Source: Steinernema hermaphroditum (lineage: Eukaryota; Nematoda; Chromadorea; Rhabditida; Steinernematidae). From it: 64,000 nt of DNA. Below the pieces are notes generated by a model. That model did not search any database. It was not told the DNA's origin and saw only the letters and a list, made by a program, of their open reading frames with translations. The translations under genes were made by a program, and so were the position numbers. The stretch spans positions 4,054,769 through 4,118,768 of the forward strand of contig CM059624.1 of assembly GCA_030435675.1 (NCBI GenBank), read 5' to 3'. This document shows, one piece after another, positions 34,234 through 45,968 of this stretch (the first letter of the stretch is position 1; the number at the start of each line of letters is the position of its first letter).

Positions 34234-35105
34234 CAATGACATCTAGGCGAGCAGATAAGCAAAATATTTATCATCATAATCACATAGTCGAAATACGTTA
34301 TGCTTCTCCTCTGTCACAAGACGGAAATCGTTTCAACCTTTCAACACAATGTAAGGGTATATATAAATGGACAGTCATCGAGATGGCCACGATTCACCTG
34401 CTTTCTATACTAGTGCCTATTACTGTTATTTAACCACCAGAAACGTTCTGCAGGTTATGTACACTACGTTAGGGGCATGAACAAAGGCTTTAAAAACATT
34501 TGGCGATGCGCGGGTTCGAACCCGTGTCGATCTTTTGCTGGCAAAGGGTGGTGCAGACACCTACGGTGCAGGGTATTCGCGCGCTTATATACCACTCAAT
34601 CCGTTAAAAAGACCTCGTTTAGGTACCTTGGTGTAATTTTCAGCAGCTCAAATTATGTGCGTTTCCTTAGTACCGGGCTGCGCTACACGCCTCAAAAATT
34701 TTCAGCGAAATCGCGGTGTCACACTTCGGGTACTTCCCTTGTGAGATTAGGTTAAGCATCACTTCACAGCATCACTTTCAAAATAAAGACATGTATCGCT
34801 TTTAAGTGGTTCCAAAGGAATAATAGCAATCTGAAAATCCTTGTAGGTATCCACTCCTTCACCCAGCTCGAGAAATTGCTGCAATTTTAAGTAAGTCCTT
34901 ACCATAATCCTAAACAATTGCCAATTTCAGAATTCTTTTCGGAATTTCGATAAATGCGATCTTATCCGGTTTAACAGCCAGTACGGAGAGGCTCAGCAGA
35001 ACGTGCTCGTGGAGTTGGCAAGTATGTGAATTCTCAGATAGAGATATCGGTATCGACCGAACATGAGACGGTCTATAACACAGCAATCTGATAGGATAGA
35101 TCAAT
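34234..35105. other. Spacer upstream of the polymerase gene
   Basis: Contains the second copy of the 105-base repeat (34313-34415). A palindromic GCGGGTTCGAACCCGTG occurs at 34507-34523, but no tRNA fold could be built around it. No coding gene is supported. Confidence 0.5.
34313..34415 (+). repeat. Dispersed 105-base repeat, copy 2
   Basis: Matches 16740-16845 from CTGTCACAAGACGGAAATCG to GATTCACCTG with scattered substitutions. It lies about 700 bases upstream of the polymerase gene. Confidence 0.75.
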
Positions 35106-35109
35106 GAAC

Positions 35110-38100
35110 AAATCAACAACGCTAACAACCCAACTAAGAAGACCGACGATCGTCGTCGCTACTACGAAAATTTGACAAGAACAGCTGATGTCGCTGAGAA
35201 GACGCTAATGAACGAAGCCATGCGGCTCCTGATACAGGCTGGTTTACCCCTTAACAAAGCGAGACGATACACATTAGACGACGCCCGTGAAATTATTAAC
35301 AACGATCTCAACCTCGACAACTACAACGTTTTAATTTATATGAAACAGTCCGACGGGGCATTTAAAATTTGTCTCCGCATGCAGAAGAATTCTCTAGACG
35401 TCCTCAACACGAAAACCATCCGGATTTTGCTCCAAAACAACCATTACGAACCAGTTGTAAATTATGCGCAGTTTATGAAAGACACGAAATTCTGCGATCG
35501 ATGCGAAAAGAAAGTCAGTGCAATTGATAAGCATTTTTGTGAGAACCAATGCCAAAAATGTTTGCGACCCTGTTTTGAAACCAACTACTACAAGCATTGC
35601 GAAGAATGCAATTTTGATTTCAAAAGTCAAGATTGCTACATGCAACATAAGGAGAAACAGCGGCAGAACAAGTATTCAAGATGTGAAGGATTCAAATTTT
35701 GCGAAATTTGCAAAAAAGGCTACGAGTACAATAGCAAAAAGCCGCATAATTGCCTCTTGCATGAATGTAAGCTGTGCAAAGAGAAAGTTGAAAATGAAGA
35801 ACATACCTGCTTTTGGAAATGCCGAAAACCTGGAGCCCTTCACGAACTGTTAAATTCAGGGGCTAAATTCCGATTTTTGCTATGGGACGTAGAAACTGTC
35901 CAATCAACGTTGGACAACGGGGAAATCAAACTTCTAGATAAACATACCCCAAACTGCATCGTCGTTCAAAAAGTCTGCGAACAATGCTACGGTAATTTTG
36001 TGATATTTTAAAACAGCAGCAATAAACCCATATTTCACATCGTCCCTACGAAGGATCACGGATAAATCGGCAATGCTCCAACTGCGGCACACGACAAAAG
36101 ATCTTCACTTATGCAAACTGTGGACAACTAACTGTCACCGAAAAGTTCTGCGAATGGCTGTTTTCCGACAAGACGAATAAAGGATACACCGCTCTCGCCC
36201 ACTACGGAAGTAAGTATTCAGAATTTGACCTTTCGCACCCCCCCAAAACACACATGCTTAACGCGCAGCGTCTTAGTGTAACTGCTAACGAACACCCACT
36301 TAGCCTGTCTATTTAGAAATTTAGTTCCTGAGCGAATTTTAAGATAAACATTTCAGGCGGATTCGACCACTTCTTCATCATGGACTACATTCATAAGGCA
36401 CTCGCAGAAGATGAGGGTAAACCAAACCACTGCAAACTGTTCTCCGCACCACCTAAGATCATTGAGACAGGGGTCAAAATTCTAAAACTTGAAGTTTTTA
36501 CAACAGACATCAGAAAACCATTTTTAACTTTTAAAGATTCTTTCAATTTTATTCCTATAGCACTAGCAAAGTTTCCAAAAACATTCGGTATAAAGGAAAT
36601 GAAAAAGGGGTTTTTCCCGTTTTACGGAAATGTTGAAGAGTTTTATGGTCGAAAATTAGATAAACACCCCGATGTAAAGTTCTATGCACCGGAACACATG
36701 ACACCCACACGACAAAAGGAATTCTACGAATTTTACAAAGAGCAAGGGGATAAACCTTTTGATTTCGATAAGGAATTAGTTGATTATTGCATATCAGATG
36801 TAGCTCTCTTAAGAGAAGGGGTGTTAGCCTATAGGAAAATGCAAATGGAATTGACTAAGGATAGCGATGAGAACAGTTTGGGTCTGGACCCTTTCCAGAA
36901 TTGTGTCACGATCGCATCCTTCTGCATGCTGGTCTTCAAGTGAGTTTACAAAAAACGGTTATACAAAATAAGTATTTTTTTAGAACACTCTTCCTTAAAC
37001 CCGACACAATCGCCAATATTCCGGAGAAAGGATACAGAGCCTTCCAAAAGACCTCACGACAAGCCCTCCTCAAGCTCCTTTACATGAAGAAAACGAAAGC
37101 AGGATACGATCAACTCCAGACGAAAATGAGCCCCGGAGGAGAACACAAGATCGAGCTCGACAATGGAAAATTCTACCTCTGTGACGGATTCATCCCACCG
37201 ACTCCAGAGGACGACCCCCACTTCATGGGAACGGTCATCGAAGTGAATGGCTGTCATGTTCACGGGCATGAAAAGTGCTATCCCAACCGTGAAGATCTCG
37301 CCCTCAACGGAAAGACGCACAAACAGAACTACGAAGCAACTATGAAGAAGGAGCAGACCCTCAAGCGAATGGGTTACGAAGTAATTACAATCTGGGGATG
37401 CGATATCGATAAGGAAGTGAAGGAAGATCGCAAAACAGGAAGCGAGAATGGAATCGCCGCCTTCTTCAAAGAATTCCACAACCTCACCGGTTCTTTGGAG
37501 ATTCGAGATGCCTTTTTCGGCGGCCATACGGAAGTCTTCCGTGTGCTTGCACAGAAAATAGATGGATTCGTAATCCGCTATTTGGATATTTGCAGGTAAA
37601 TATTTGTCTTTTATTTTAAAGTAATTCATTTTCAGTCTATATCCTTTCGTGAACCGATCGAAAAGTTATCCGATAGGTGCACCGATAACAATTAGTGAGA
37701 ACTTCAAGGAGTTCCGGGAAGGTGAAGACATCCCTTACAAAGGGATTATCCGATGCAGCGTCGACCCTCCACCGAATCTTCGCTTCCCCGTCCTTCCCTA
37801 CCGGCAGAATGACAGATTATTCTTCACACTCTGTCGAAAATGTTCACACATGGAAAACAAAGAAAAGTGTGAGCACTCAACCGAGGAACGTCGGCTACAC
37901 GGCACATGGACACACTTCGAGCTGAACCATGCTATCGCTCGAGGATACAAGATCCACCACGTAGTAGAAGTTCTCCACTGGGATGAGTGGACAGCAGAAG
38001 AAGGAAGCCTCTTCAAAGATTATATTGACACATATTTGAAAGTCAAACAAGAGGTAACTTTTTTTAATATTTTACAATTTACAAACTATTTATAGGCATC

Positions 38101-39023
38101 TGGATACCCTAGATGGGTACAGACCGACGAGGACAAATTGAAGTACATAGACGACTACTTCAACGCGATGGGTATTCGACTCGACCCGTCCAAGATCAGC
38201 AAAAACGAAGGACTGCGTTGGATAGCCAAACTGGCCCTCAATAGCTTCTGTATGTATAGTTCTAAATATTTTTCATCATCATTCTTTTAGGGGGAAAGCT
38301 CGGTCAGAGAGCGGATTTGACACAGACAGAATATGTCAAAGACCGCGCTGATCTATGGAAACTCGTCACGACCCACGGACAGCGAATCGTCTCCATGCAA
38401 ATGTATGGCGAATTCGTCTGTGCTGTGCGGTTCCAGCTAGAGGACTACGCCAGGACTCTCCTGGAAAAAATCGGAGCTAACGCTATCTACTCCGATACGG
38501 ATTCCATCATCTTTTACGATCCTGTCGACAGTCCTCTCTTGCCGACGGGATCGAATCTAGGAGATCTCACTGATGAGCTAGATGGCGGTGAGATAGTGGA
38601 GATCGTGTGCGCCGGACCGAAGGCTTACGCCTTCAAATGGGTAAACATTCGTTGAAATTATTCATTTCCTCATTTCCTTTCAGATCGACAGTGATCTCTA
38701 TGAAAGAAACAGAACACATCTCTATGAAGATTCGAGGGATCACGCTCGATAGCGCAGCCTTGGAAACCTTCACGTACGACGCTTTCAAGGACCAAGTCGT
38801 CGAATTCGTGAACGGACGATCGAGTACTCCTCTCACCGCCTCAAGGACCACCCTCAAAAGGAAACGAGTAGGAGAAATCCAATCGCTGGAAGTCGATCGT
38901 CGCTTCCAACCGGTGAATAAGAAGGCAAGGATCCTCCCTTCTTATATGATGGAACCCTTCGGGGTTCAAGAACCTTATATGATCTCCCCTAATGTACATG
39001 TAAACCCCTCGTATTTGTTGTAA
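35110..39023 (+). pseudogene. Polinton/Maverick-type protein-primed DNA polymerase B
   Basis: Family B polymerase of the protein-primed type carried by Polinton/Maverick elements, expected to replicate the element. Eight exons: about 35110-35991, 36054-36209, 36357-36939, 36984-37595, 37636-38053, 38096-38249, 38291-38640, 38684-39023. The N-terminal part has a cysteine-rich CxxC region. Exonuclease motifs follow: DVET (exon 1), GGFDHFF (exon 3) and DYCISDVALL (exon 3). Polymerase motifs: the DxxSLYP motif A spans the exon 4/5 join, motif B (LALNSFWGKLG) spans exons 6/7, and motif C, YSDTDSI, is in exon 7. The KIRGITL C-terminal motif in exon 8 is one base out of frame with exon 7 under the only good splice pair, so the frame looks broken. 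The start is uncertain. No integrase, packaging ATPase, protease or capsid gene is visible nearby, so this is a solitary relic or an isolated gene. Confidence 0.88.
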
Positions 39024-39085
39024 TAAACTTTGATTACGGTATCTAGGAGGTGCGAAAAACAGCGAGGTGTGACATCTCACACAAC

Positions 39086-39560
39086 AAGCAGAAAGAATTG
39101 CCAATTTGAATAGAGCTTGATTGTGCTATAAGTCGTACATGATAGATTAACTACTGCCCTATTCGAAGTGTGTTGCGTATAGATAGGAACACCCTTTTTT
39201 CAAGACTGTTAACAAAACCATATCATCAGCGATATTTAGCAATTCTTTTTGCCCATCTTTTCAAAATAAAAAAAATTTTGACAGCTCCTCTCGAAGATAA
39301 GACGCTTTCATTCCGAAGAGTTCAAATGCATTTGAAAGCATTTGAAAACGATGATATCTTGAAGATTAACCAACAGATAAAAACGGACGCTGAAAATAGT
39401 CTGCTGATTTTTAACGATTAACGTGTTATCTGCACCCCCTAAAATTCAAACACTTTCCAAAAAAGGTCCCTTTTGAAGAATCATCGGGCTTTTCTTCATT
39501 AAGATTACCTGAGAACCGCCAAAAAACCATGTAAAACAGCGTTTTCTACGTTTTAAAAGT
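39086..39560 (+). repeat. Copy of the PAO-3 3' end and flank
   Basis: Begins 63 bases after the polymerase stop and reproduces 23024-23529, including the last PAO-3 codons (GAATTGCCAATTTGAATAGA) that have no meaning here. It diverges from the source at TTTTAAAAGT. Confidence 0.8.
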
Positions 39561-39885
39561 GCTTGTGGACATCACTTCCCCTTCAACACTTAGAACCCCA
39601 ACTTGATCAACATTCTTGCCCGGGTCACGGAACGATCCGGAAGAGTTTTTCAGCTTTTTCCATCACTTCTATGTTGAAGAGTCTTGGTAATTGCCACACC
39701 ATGGACAGACTACATCCACTGGTTCCAAGTCTCCGTTAAGCCGAATCTACGCGTTGTGTTCCTATTTGGTCAACGCAGAGCCAAGGTTGCATAAACCTTA
39801 TCTATTGGCTAATGTGCAACCATGTTTCACTGAACAATAGCGCAATACATTGTCAGGGGACCTGAGTCAGGGCCATGCAAAGTCT

Positions 39886-41259
39886 TCATTGAGCACTAGC
39901 CGGGTTTTCTTCCCTAACAATATTGATGCAGCCTAAGTAGAAGTCGATGAGCGCGTCCGGAAACCTCCGACGAACGTCCTCGTATCCAATCTTGCTCACC
40001 ACTCCTCCAATACTGACGTTGAAGACGAGGGTGCGAGTGACATCGGCACCCATTCCAGTTTGTCCGTCAGCGATGCTCAGCACCTTCGCCTTTTCCGCTT
40101 CTAGGAATTCCGTATAGGCGAGCGGTAGTTGTTTCACCATGTGTCTCTTAGGTTCCCAGGTCTTCCTAAAGAAATTTCATGGTGGCCATGCTTACAATGA
40201 GGTACTTACTGCCACCGCATTTGGCAGTAAGGTCGCATCTTTCCGTTCACAAGGAGCAATTTCTCGCTGACAATGCAGTCGATTTCGTTCTTGTAGTCTT
40301 TGAGAAACTCTCCGGCGTTGATCTCCTCCACATAGGACATGTCCGGTTCTTCGTCTGGAAAGTTGCTGATAGTTGCACAGTGAATACAATAAGCAGTAGA
40401 CTACCTGTACTGTCATTGCTTTCGGTCCTTATTTGACACTTCGAAGGGCTTGGGGTCACTAAAGAAATGAACTTTGATTATAGGCAAGGGGCCGCAAATC
40501 TATAGGGGCTCTCAATGAACAACAATTTTGTGGGCATGAAGCGTAACATTGCATCGGCTGCTACCAAGACATCGAGACATACACAGTAATAGCAACGGGA
40601 TCCCTCTTTGTGTAAAAGGATGACTAAAGGGCAGCACGTGTGCCACCGCTTAATAACGTGTTCACTAGGTTGATGGGATCCCTTGATGATCCCTTGATGG
40701 GATTAACTGGAAACACTTCCCAATTGCTTCCCAGTCCTCCCTACATGTGGCTGAAAAGCGGATTTCTCAGTTTCATCGCAAAATGGAGACGTAAGGTCAA
40801 GTTTGAAAAGCGGTAAAAACGCGCAAAAAAAGCAGAAATAATCGAAGATGATACAAAGATACCACTTTTACATTGAATCCCACTTTTGTCCACTTTGTCC
40901 AACTTTCCACAGGGAATTGGATGGGAAGCGCTTCCCGGGGACGTTTCCATTCCCAGTTTATTATATTCTGATTTCTGTCCACCCGTAAACCTACTTAGCT
41001 ACTTGCGCTTTCCGAAACTAAGTAGCAAAATGCACGAAATAGCGCGCGGCCGCGAAACCATTTTTTGAACGTTCTGTGTAAAAGTTTGTGTGAAATTTTA
41101 TTAAGAAAACAATACGGATATGTTAGTCGTGTTTTAGGATAAATGCACTCAACCTGAACTCTTCGTTTCCTTGTACTCGAAGCGTTGGATCTTAGACGGA
41201 GAAGCAAATTCCAAAAGCGGTTCATCCGGATCCCTCTCACGTTTAATTTTCCGGTCCAT
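39886..41259 (-). CDS. HP1-like chromodomain protein
   Basis: Small chromatin protein with the chromo plus chromo-shadow layout of heterochromatin protein 1. Exons 41259-41154, 40458-40405, 40354-40210 and 40165-39886 join in phase to 194 residues, a typical HP1 size. The N-terminus is charged (MDRKIKRERDPDEPLLEF). The linker is acidic (DEEPDMSYVEEI). The chromodomain reads EIDCIVSEKLLLVNGKMRPY, then CQMRWQKTWEPKRHMV, where the exon 3/4 join falls at MRWQ/K. The C-terminal shadow-like domain has KVLSIADGQTGMGADVTRTL and ends VRRRFPDALIDFYLGCINI, close to the family's CPQVVIxFYE helix. The usual acidic loop between W-K-G and TWEP is missing and the first aromatic cage residue is not Tyr, so methyl-lysine binding is doubtful. 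Exon 2 has two possible donors 6 nt apart. Confidence 0.82.
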
Positions 41260-41394
41260 CAGAGGCTACAGATTTATAGGTTACCTGAAATATCACACTG
41301 TTACCGGCATTTTGGTTACTTTAATTCATTCCATTCGCATTAAGAGATAGGGGATTAACATGTGTGGAATTAGTAACTAATAAATATAATAAAT

Positions 41395-41540
41395 ATAAAC
41401 CCGGCTGCGCGCCAATTCGCGTTCGGTTCCCCTCGGGGTCCTTATTTTGTGTGGGTATTTCCGCCGTGCGCACGGAAAAACACACACACACAGACCAACG
41501 GACCCGTCGGTTCTCCATTTATATATAGGGGATTTGGTTT
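41395..41540 (+). mobile_element. SINE-like element, internally deleted copy 3
   Basis: Starts AACCCGGCTGCGCGCCAATT, then jumps directly to TTCGGTTCCCCTCGGGGTCC, the (CA)n run and TTCTCCATTTATATATAGGG. The GC-rich subunits and most of the tRNA-like block are gone. It lies about 135 bases upstream of the HP1-like gene start. Confidence 0.75.
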
Positions 41541-41879
41541 GTAAACAGAAAATAAGCGATTGCTTCTTGGCACGAATACAAAGATATTACCCTCCATTTG
41601 AGGAGTTTTGAGGAGATGACGTTTCACGCCAGCCACGACGGAACGGGAAGGCCACTGTGTCACCAACGACGGCCGAGAACGACCGCTCACTCAACTCGTC
41701 CGACTAAACCTCAGAGAGAGCGAGTGGACGACTCAACCGGGGAACACAAATGAATCAGTCCAGTGAGTTGTTTTTTAGTGTTTTTAAGTATTTTTCGAAT
41801 AAAAGAATTTTTAGTGATTTAAAATTAGTTCTTTGCTTATTGAATTGTTTGCCGATACAAAAAAAAGCGATAAAAAGAT

Positions 41880-42700
41880 ATCAGTCTCCAACATAGCAGT
41901 CAACAATAAACTCAGGAGGAATTTGAGGAAATCGGCTGAAAAGTGATTAAAAGATTGAGTTGATTGAAAAGTGATTCAAAATCGGTTGTTTGTTTTGTTT
42001 TGCGCTCTGCGCTATGGTGATGACATTCGACGAGTTCGGTTATCCCAACGATGAGTTGATTCGGTGGTTTTGAAAAGAAGACAATTATGCGCGGATGGAT
42101 GAGAGGATTCGGCAGATTCGCCAAGTGGTGGAAGTGCAAACACGGTGTCTACTGGTGAGGTGAGTCTTTGACTGGGTGCAAAATGTCGCACCGTTTTGGT
42201 AACTGAAATGAAGATTTTTTCCGGATAACTTTCTTTTGATCTATTGGTTGCCAGAACAAACTAGTGTAGTAAAAGTAAGATTGAAATACGGAAAGGGGAA
42301 GACGGCAAAGTGGCCGGAAAGAAGCGATCACAGCGCGCCTATCGATTTTTGCCTATCGATTCGATTTTTTTCGTTGTCAGTGCATTCAATTCACTTCATA
42401 GCAGAGATTAAGAGGTCTGCGATGAAGATCAGAGATTAAGCGATCGCTCATAAAAAGCGATACAAACATATCACCCTCTAACATAGCACATCAACAATAG
42501 ATCCAGGAGAAATTAGAGGAAATCAGTTGAAAAGCGATTAACAGATCTGATTCAGGGGTTTTTGAAAAAGAAGACACTTATGCGCGGATGAAAGGATGCG
42601 GAAGATTGGTGGTGGAAGTGCAAACAACACACTGGTCAGATAAGTCTTTGAATAGGTGCAAAATGTCGCTCCATTTTTGTTAGTGAAATGAAGATTTTCG
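41880..42700 (+). repeat. Imperfect tandem duplication upstream of repeat B
   Basis: Unit 1 (about 41880-42220) and unit 2 (about 42465-42700) share CAACATAGCA/CTAACATAGCA, then TTGAGGAAATCGGCTGAAAA or its variant, then TTATGCGCGGATG, GGTGGAAGTGCAAACA and GGGTGCAAAATGTCGC. The interval sequence 42236-42400 (GAACAAACTAGTGTAGTAAA, AAGCGATCACAGCGCG, GTTGTCAGTGCATTCA) recurs at 43282-43400. The whole 41.9-43.4 kb block is built of shuffled copies of the same pieces. Confidence 0.7.
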
Positions 42701-42734
42701 GTGGAAAAGTGGAAAAAGAAATAAACATTTTCGG

Positions 42735-43246
42735 TGTCGCGGTAGCGAGCGGTCGGTCCCTCATTCGCTCTCTGAGCGTCTGATCGGTCGGACAGCAAAC
42801 CCTGTGGCAGTTGTGAGTGTTCCGGCTTCCAGAGGGAATTGGGACACCCGGAAGCCGTAGTCCCACCACCGTTGACAACAAGATGTCTGACGCCAGAAAT
42901 CCGACGCTGCGTGAGATGTCATCCCGAAGGTCGCCGACGCTCTGAGGACACCAACACTGAGGAAGACGCACCTCCTGCACCGCGGACTCATCTCTCCGAA
43001 GCAGATGCGAGCTTAGAAGCGTCCGCTGTGCCCCAAACGCCCGCGAAGAAGATGTTCTGTCGCTGTTTCTGGAGTTTCGGCCAATCCCTCATGCCCCGTG
43101 AAGTGCGCCGCGATCAACCGGTTCGACATCTACGCCACGTCAGGGATGAAGCCGGCTGCCCGTGATATCCTCTGTCTGTCTATTATCGGTGTCGTGCAAG
43201 GTGAAATGCCTTTGATTCACGAAATAAAGTAAAGTAATAAGTAAAG
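42735..43246 (+). mobile_element. Dispersed retroposon-like repeat B, longest copy
   Basis: Most complete copy of repeat B. Left part: TGTCGCGGTAGCGAGCGGTC and ACCCGGAAGCCGTAGTCCCA, shared with 53264-53490. Right part: shared with 12919-13256, ending GAAATAAAGTAAAGTAATAA. The tail of short A-rich repeats suggests retroposition. No reverse transcriptase is nearby. Confidence 0.7.
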
Positions 43247-43419
43247 CAAAAAATTTTCCGAATTTCCGAATCTTTTGTGTTGTCAGAACAAACTAATTTA
43301 CTAAAATACGATCGACATCCGAAAAGGAAAGGCGACGAAAAATGACCGGAAGGAGGCGATCACAGCGCATTTATCGATTTTTTTGTTGTCAGTGCATTCA
43401 GAGGACACTCGCACAGTCT

Positions 43420-45960
43420 GACCTTTTATGAAACAATTCATAATGCAACCACAAGAAGCGACGAGATACGCGCGCACGGCAGCTAGTTGTGACTCGCCAC
43501 CCGCCACGGCGTTGTCACGTGAACAAGCGCAGCATCATGCAGGACCACCCGGCAGCGGCGCATATCGATTCGTTGTTTGCCGTCCCGCATAACGACAACA
43601 TGTTTATGGACACGCCTGGAAATGTGATACAAAACATAAACAAGTGTGAACAACGATTTGATGTGATCTGATGGATTATATGAATGTGATCAAAAATCAA
43701 ATAATTACCCCGACTTGTGGGTTATATGTACATCACAAATGAGATGTTATGCCCACTACGGCCCTTATTCATCTTATGGAGCAATCGAGTCAAAAAAAAA
43801 GCGCAAAAGAAGGAATATAACTTGAGAACGAAAGAGACCGGACAGCCGCTCTCTGTGTTGCCGAGTGGCGCCAATAAATCTGTTTCGAAAGGACGCGCGG
43901 CGCCGCCCGACGCATGCAGGTGGCTGCACGTGCATAATTTAGCGAAAAGGCGCGCAGTCGTATCCTTTATGACGGCAAAGTGCGTGATAAGGAGAAGACT
44001 AAAAGATTCAAAAAGTGCTACAATGATCCTGGATCTCAGCATCGGCTGGGCCACGTTGCTTCTGCAGACAGAAAGATCAGCGAGTGTGACCCTTCAACTG
44101 AAAAAAAACGATTTATGTAGGGCAGGAACAGCCAATGGTTTGATAACTGGGATTCGATTTATTTATTCGACAGCTGCAGGTTAGTTTCGGCGATCGGCAA
44201 TAGGATTAGTCGCCGAGTTTACATCATCGTTTACGAGTCACATCCAAAACACACAATAATTGAGCGGAGACCGTCCTCAGTGCGGATTGAACTGCGGCAA
44301 CTCGTATTCCATGCAATGTTGATGAACTTTGCACTTAGAGACCCAGTTCTAGAAGCATTTGAGCTTGAGGCACGAAATGTATTTGCTTCTTGTTAGGCCC
44401 AAACCACAAAGAATTTATAGCTGGAAATCGGAATCATTTAAATTCTCACTACATGATCAACAGAAGAACGTTGGTTTTAACTTTTTATATTCCATCTTTT
44501 AAGAAACCGAAGATCTATATTGGAATTATGAAATGAAACAAGAGCAAAGGAACATTTGGATTATCCTGTCTGCTACAACCAGTGATCTTATTCCAGTCCA
44601 AAGTCCGAGTCCTGAAACGAATCCACATGCTGCATGTCTCCATAGCGTGTTACAGTACTTAGCCAACTGGAAACGTTAGAATTAACAGAACATCGTGATC
44701 TTGTAATCTTCAGTGCGCGCCACACTATCATATTCCGCCTTGTTAGTACTAAACTCGTCTGCGACATTGTCAAGATCGAGAACTACAGCCAAACAAGCAA
44801 AATGGTTCGAAATTCTTGGATGCGCCATTCGAAAGAATCGCGCAGTTGGCTTCTCCTTAAAGAGAGGGTGATCATCGATTTAACAGAGGACTCCATGAAG
44901 GATTCGCCCGTACAGTGCGCCCTCCCGACCTGTTCGACATCGACGCCACGCCGGGAATGAATCTCGAATGAAGGAATATCTTCTTTTTATTGTTTTCCGC
45001 ACAGAGAACATTGACCATTGACCTCACTTCGTGTCTCACTGTTTACTTGCTGCTTACAAAAGCCCGTCGTCCTGGAACGGCATTTCTTTCGCGCTTGGTT
45101 TATATTTGTTCCCCCGTGCGCGCGAGATCCTGTTGGAAGGAAGCCAAATCCGATATTTAGCCGTGGTGGCAATAAATTTTCGTGGTTTCCGAGAACGAAA
45201 AGGTCGAAGAGACTGGTCGCGATGACGTTTCAAATCACATATCATAAGGGCGTCTGATTGACACGTTTCCAGGCAACGTCCTTCCTCGACATCATCACGC
45301 ACTTTCACGGTTTGCAAGTAATGATGTGAGGTTGACTTCGGAAGGCATCTCCGATGAAAGACATCGCTAAATATAGGGTAATGGATTAAATATAAGAATA
45401 TAAGATATTCTAGAAGTAGTGGTGCAACCACTAACAGGGTAGGGCTAACGGAAGATGGTGAGGCTTTTTTTCTTTTGTTTTTACTGTTTTGTCATTGTTG
45501 GTGGTAACAGGCATCAAATGTCTATTTGCTTAAGGAGAGCATGAGCTGTGTACAAGGTGTGGATTCAACAAATGTGCGTAGTAGAATCTAAAAGTGGATT
45601 TCCTATTGGCAGAGTATCTGCAGATCCGGAACTTCATTATACAAAGAAAGCGCGTAGGTTTGTTATATACCAAAAAACTAATTGCGAAAGTGATCAGCCA
45701 ACCTCTAATCCGACCTAAGCTGAGTTTTCACCGACCACACAAACCGATTGCACGGTTAAGCGGGACTCATAAGCGAGCGGGTTATCCCGTCGAAAAAGTA
45801 ACCTTCCTCGTGCATATGCATTGGTTCTTCAACTCACTGTCGGATATTTCTCAATGACGACAAAATTGGATTACAATTGTGCAACCGAAAATACATGGAA
45901 GGAGTGGCTACAGTGAAGTCACGGGTACCAACACTTGTCTATGCAAGACATGCTCATCAC
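43420..45960. other. 2.5 kb without a supported gene
   Basis: A 60-codon plus-strand frame at 43489-43671 contains an unusually protein-like stretch (AAHIDSLFAVPHNDNMFMDT) that could be one exon of a larger gene, but no partners are visible. Bases 45165-45245 recur inverted at 7031-7100. Bases about 45710-45790 resemble 47815-47895 (GCTGAGTTTTCACCGACC). Confidence 0.45.
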
Positions 45961-45968
45961 TGATAGAC

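Noticed and set aside
34501..34580. Possible tRNA gene around a GGTTCGAACCC palindrome
   Set aside because: The B-box-like palindrome is present, but neither a T stem of five pairs nor D, anticodon or acceptor stems can be formed on either strand.
37054..37629. 191-codon minus-strand open frame
   Set aside because: It is antisense to a polymerase exon with unambiguous motifs on the plus strand.
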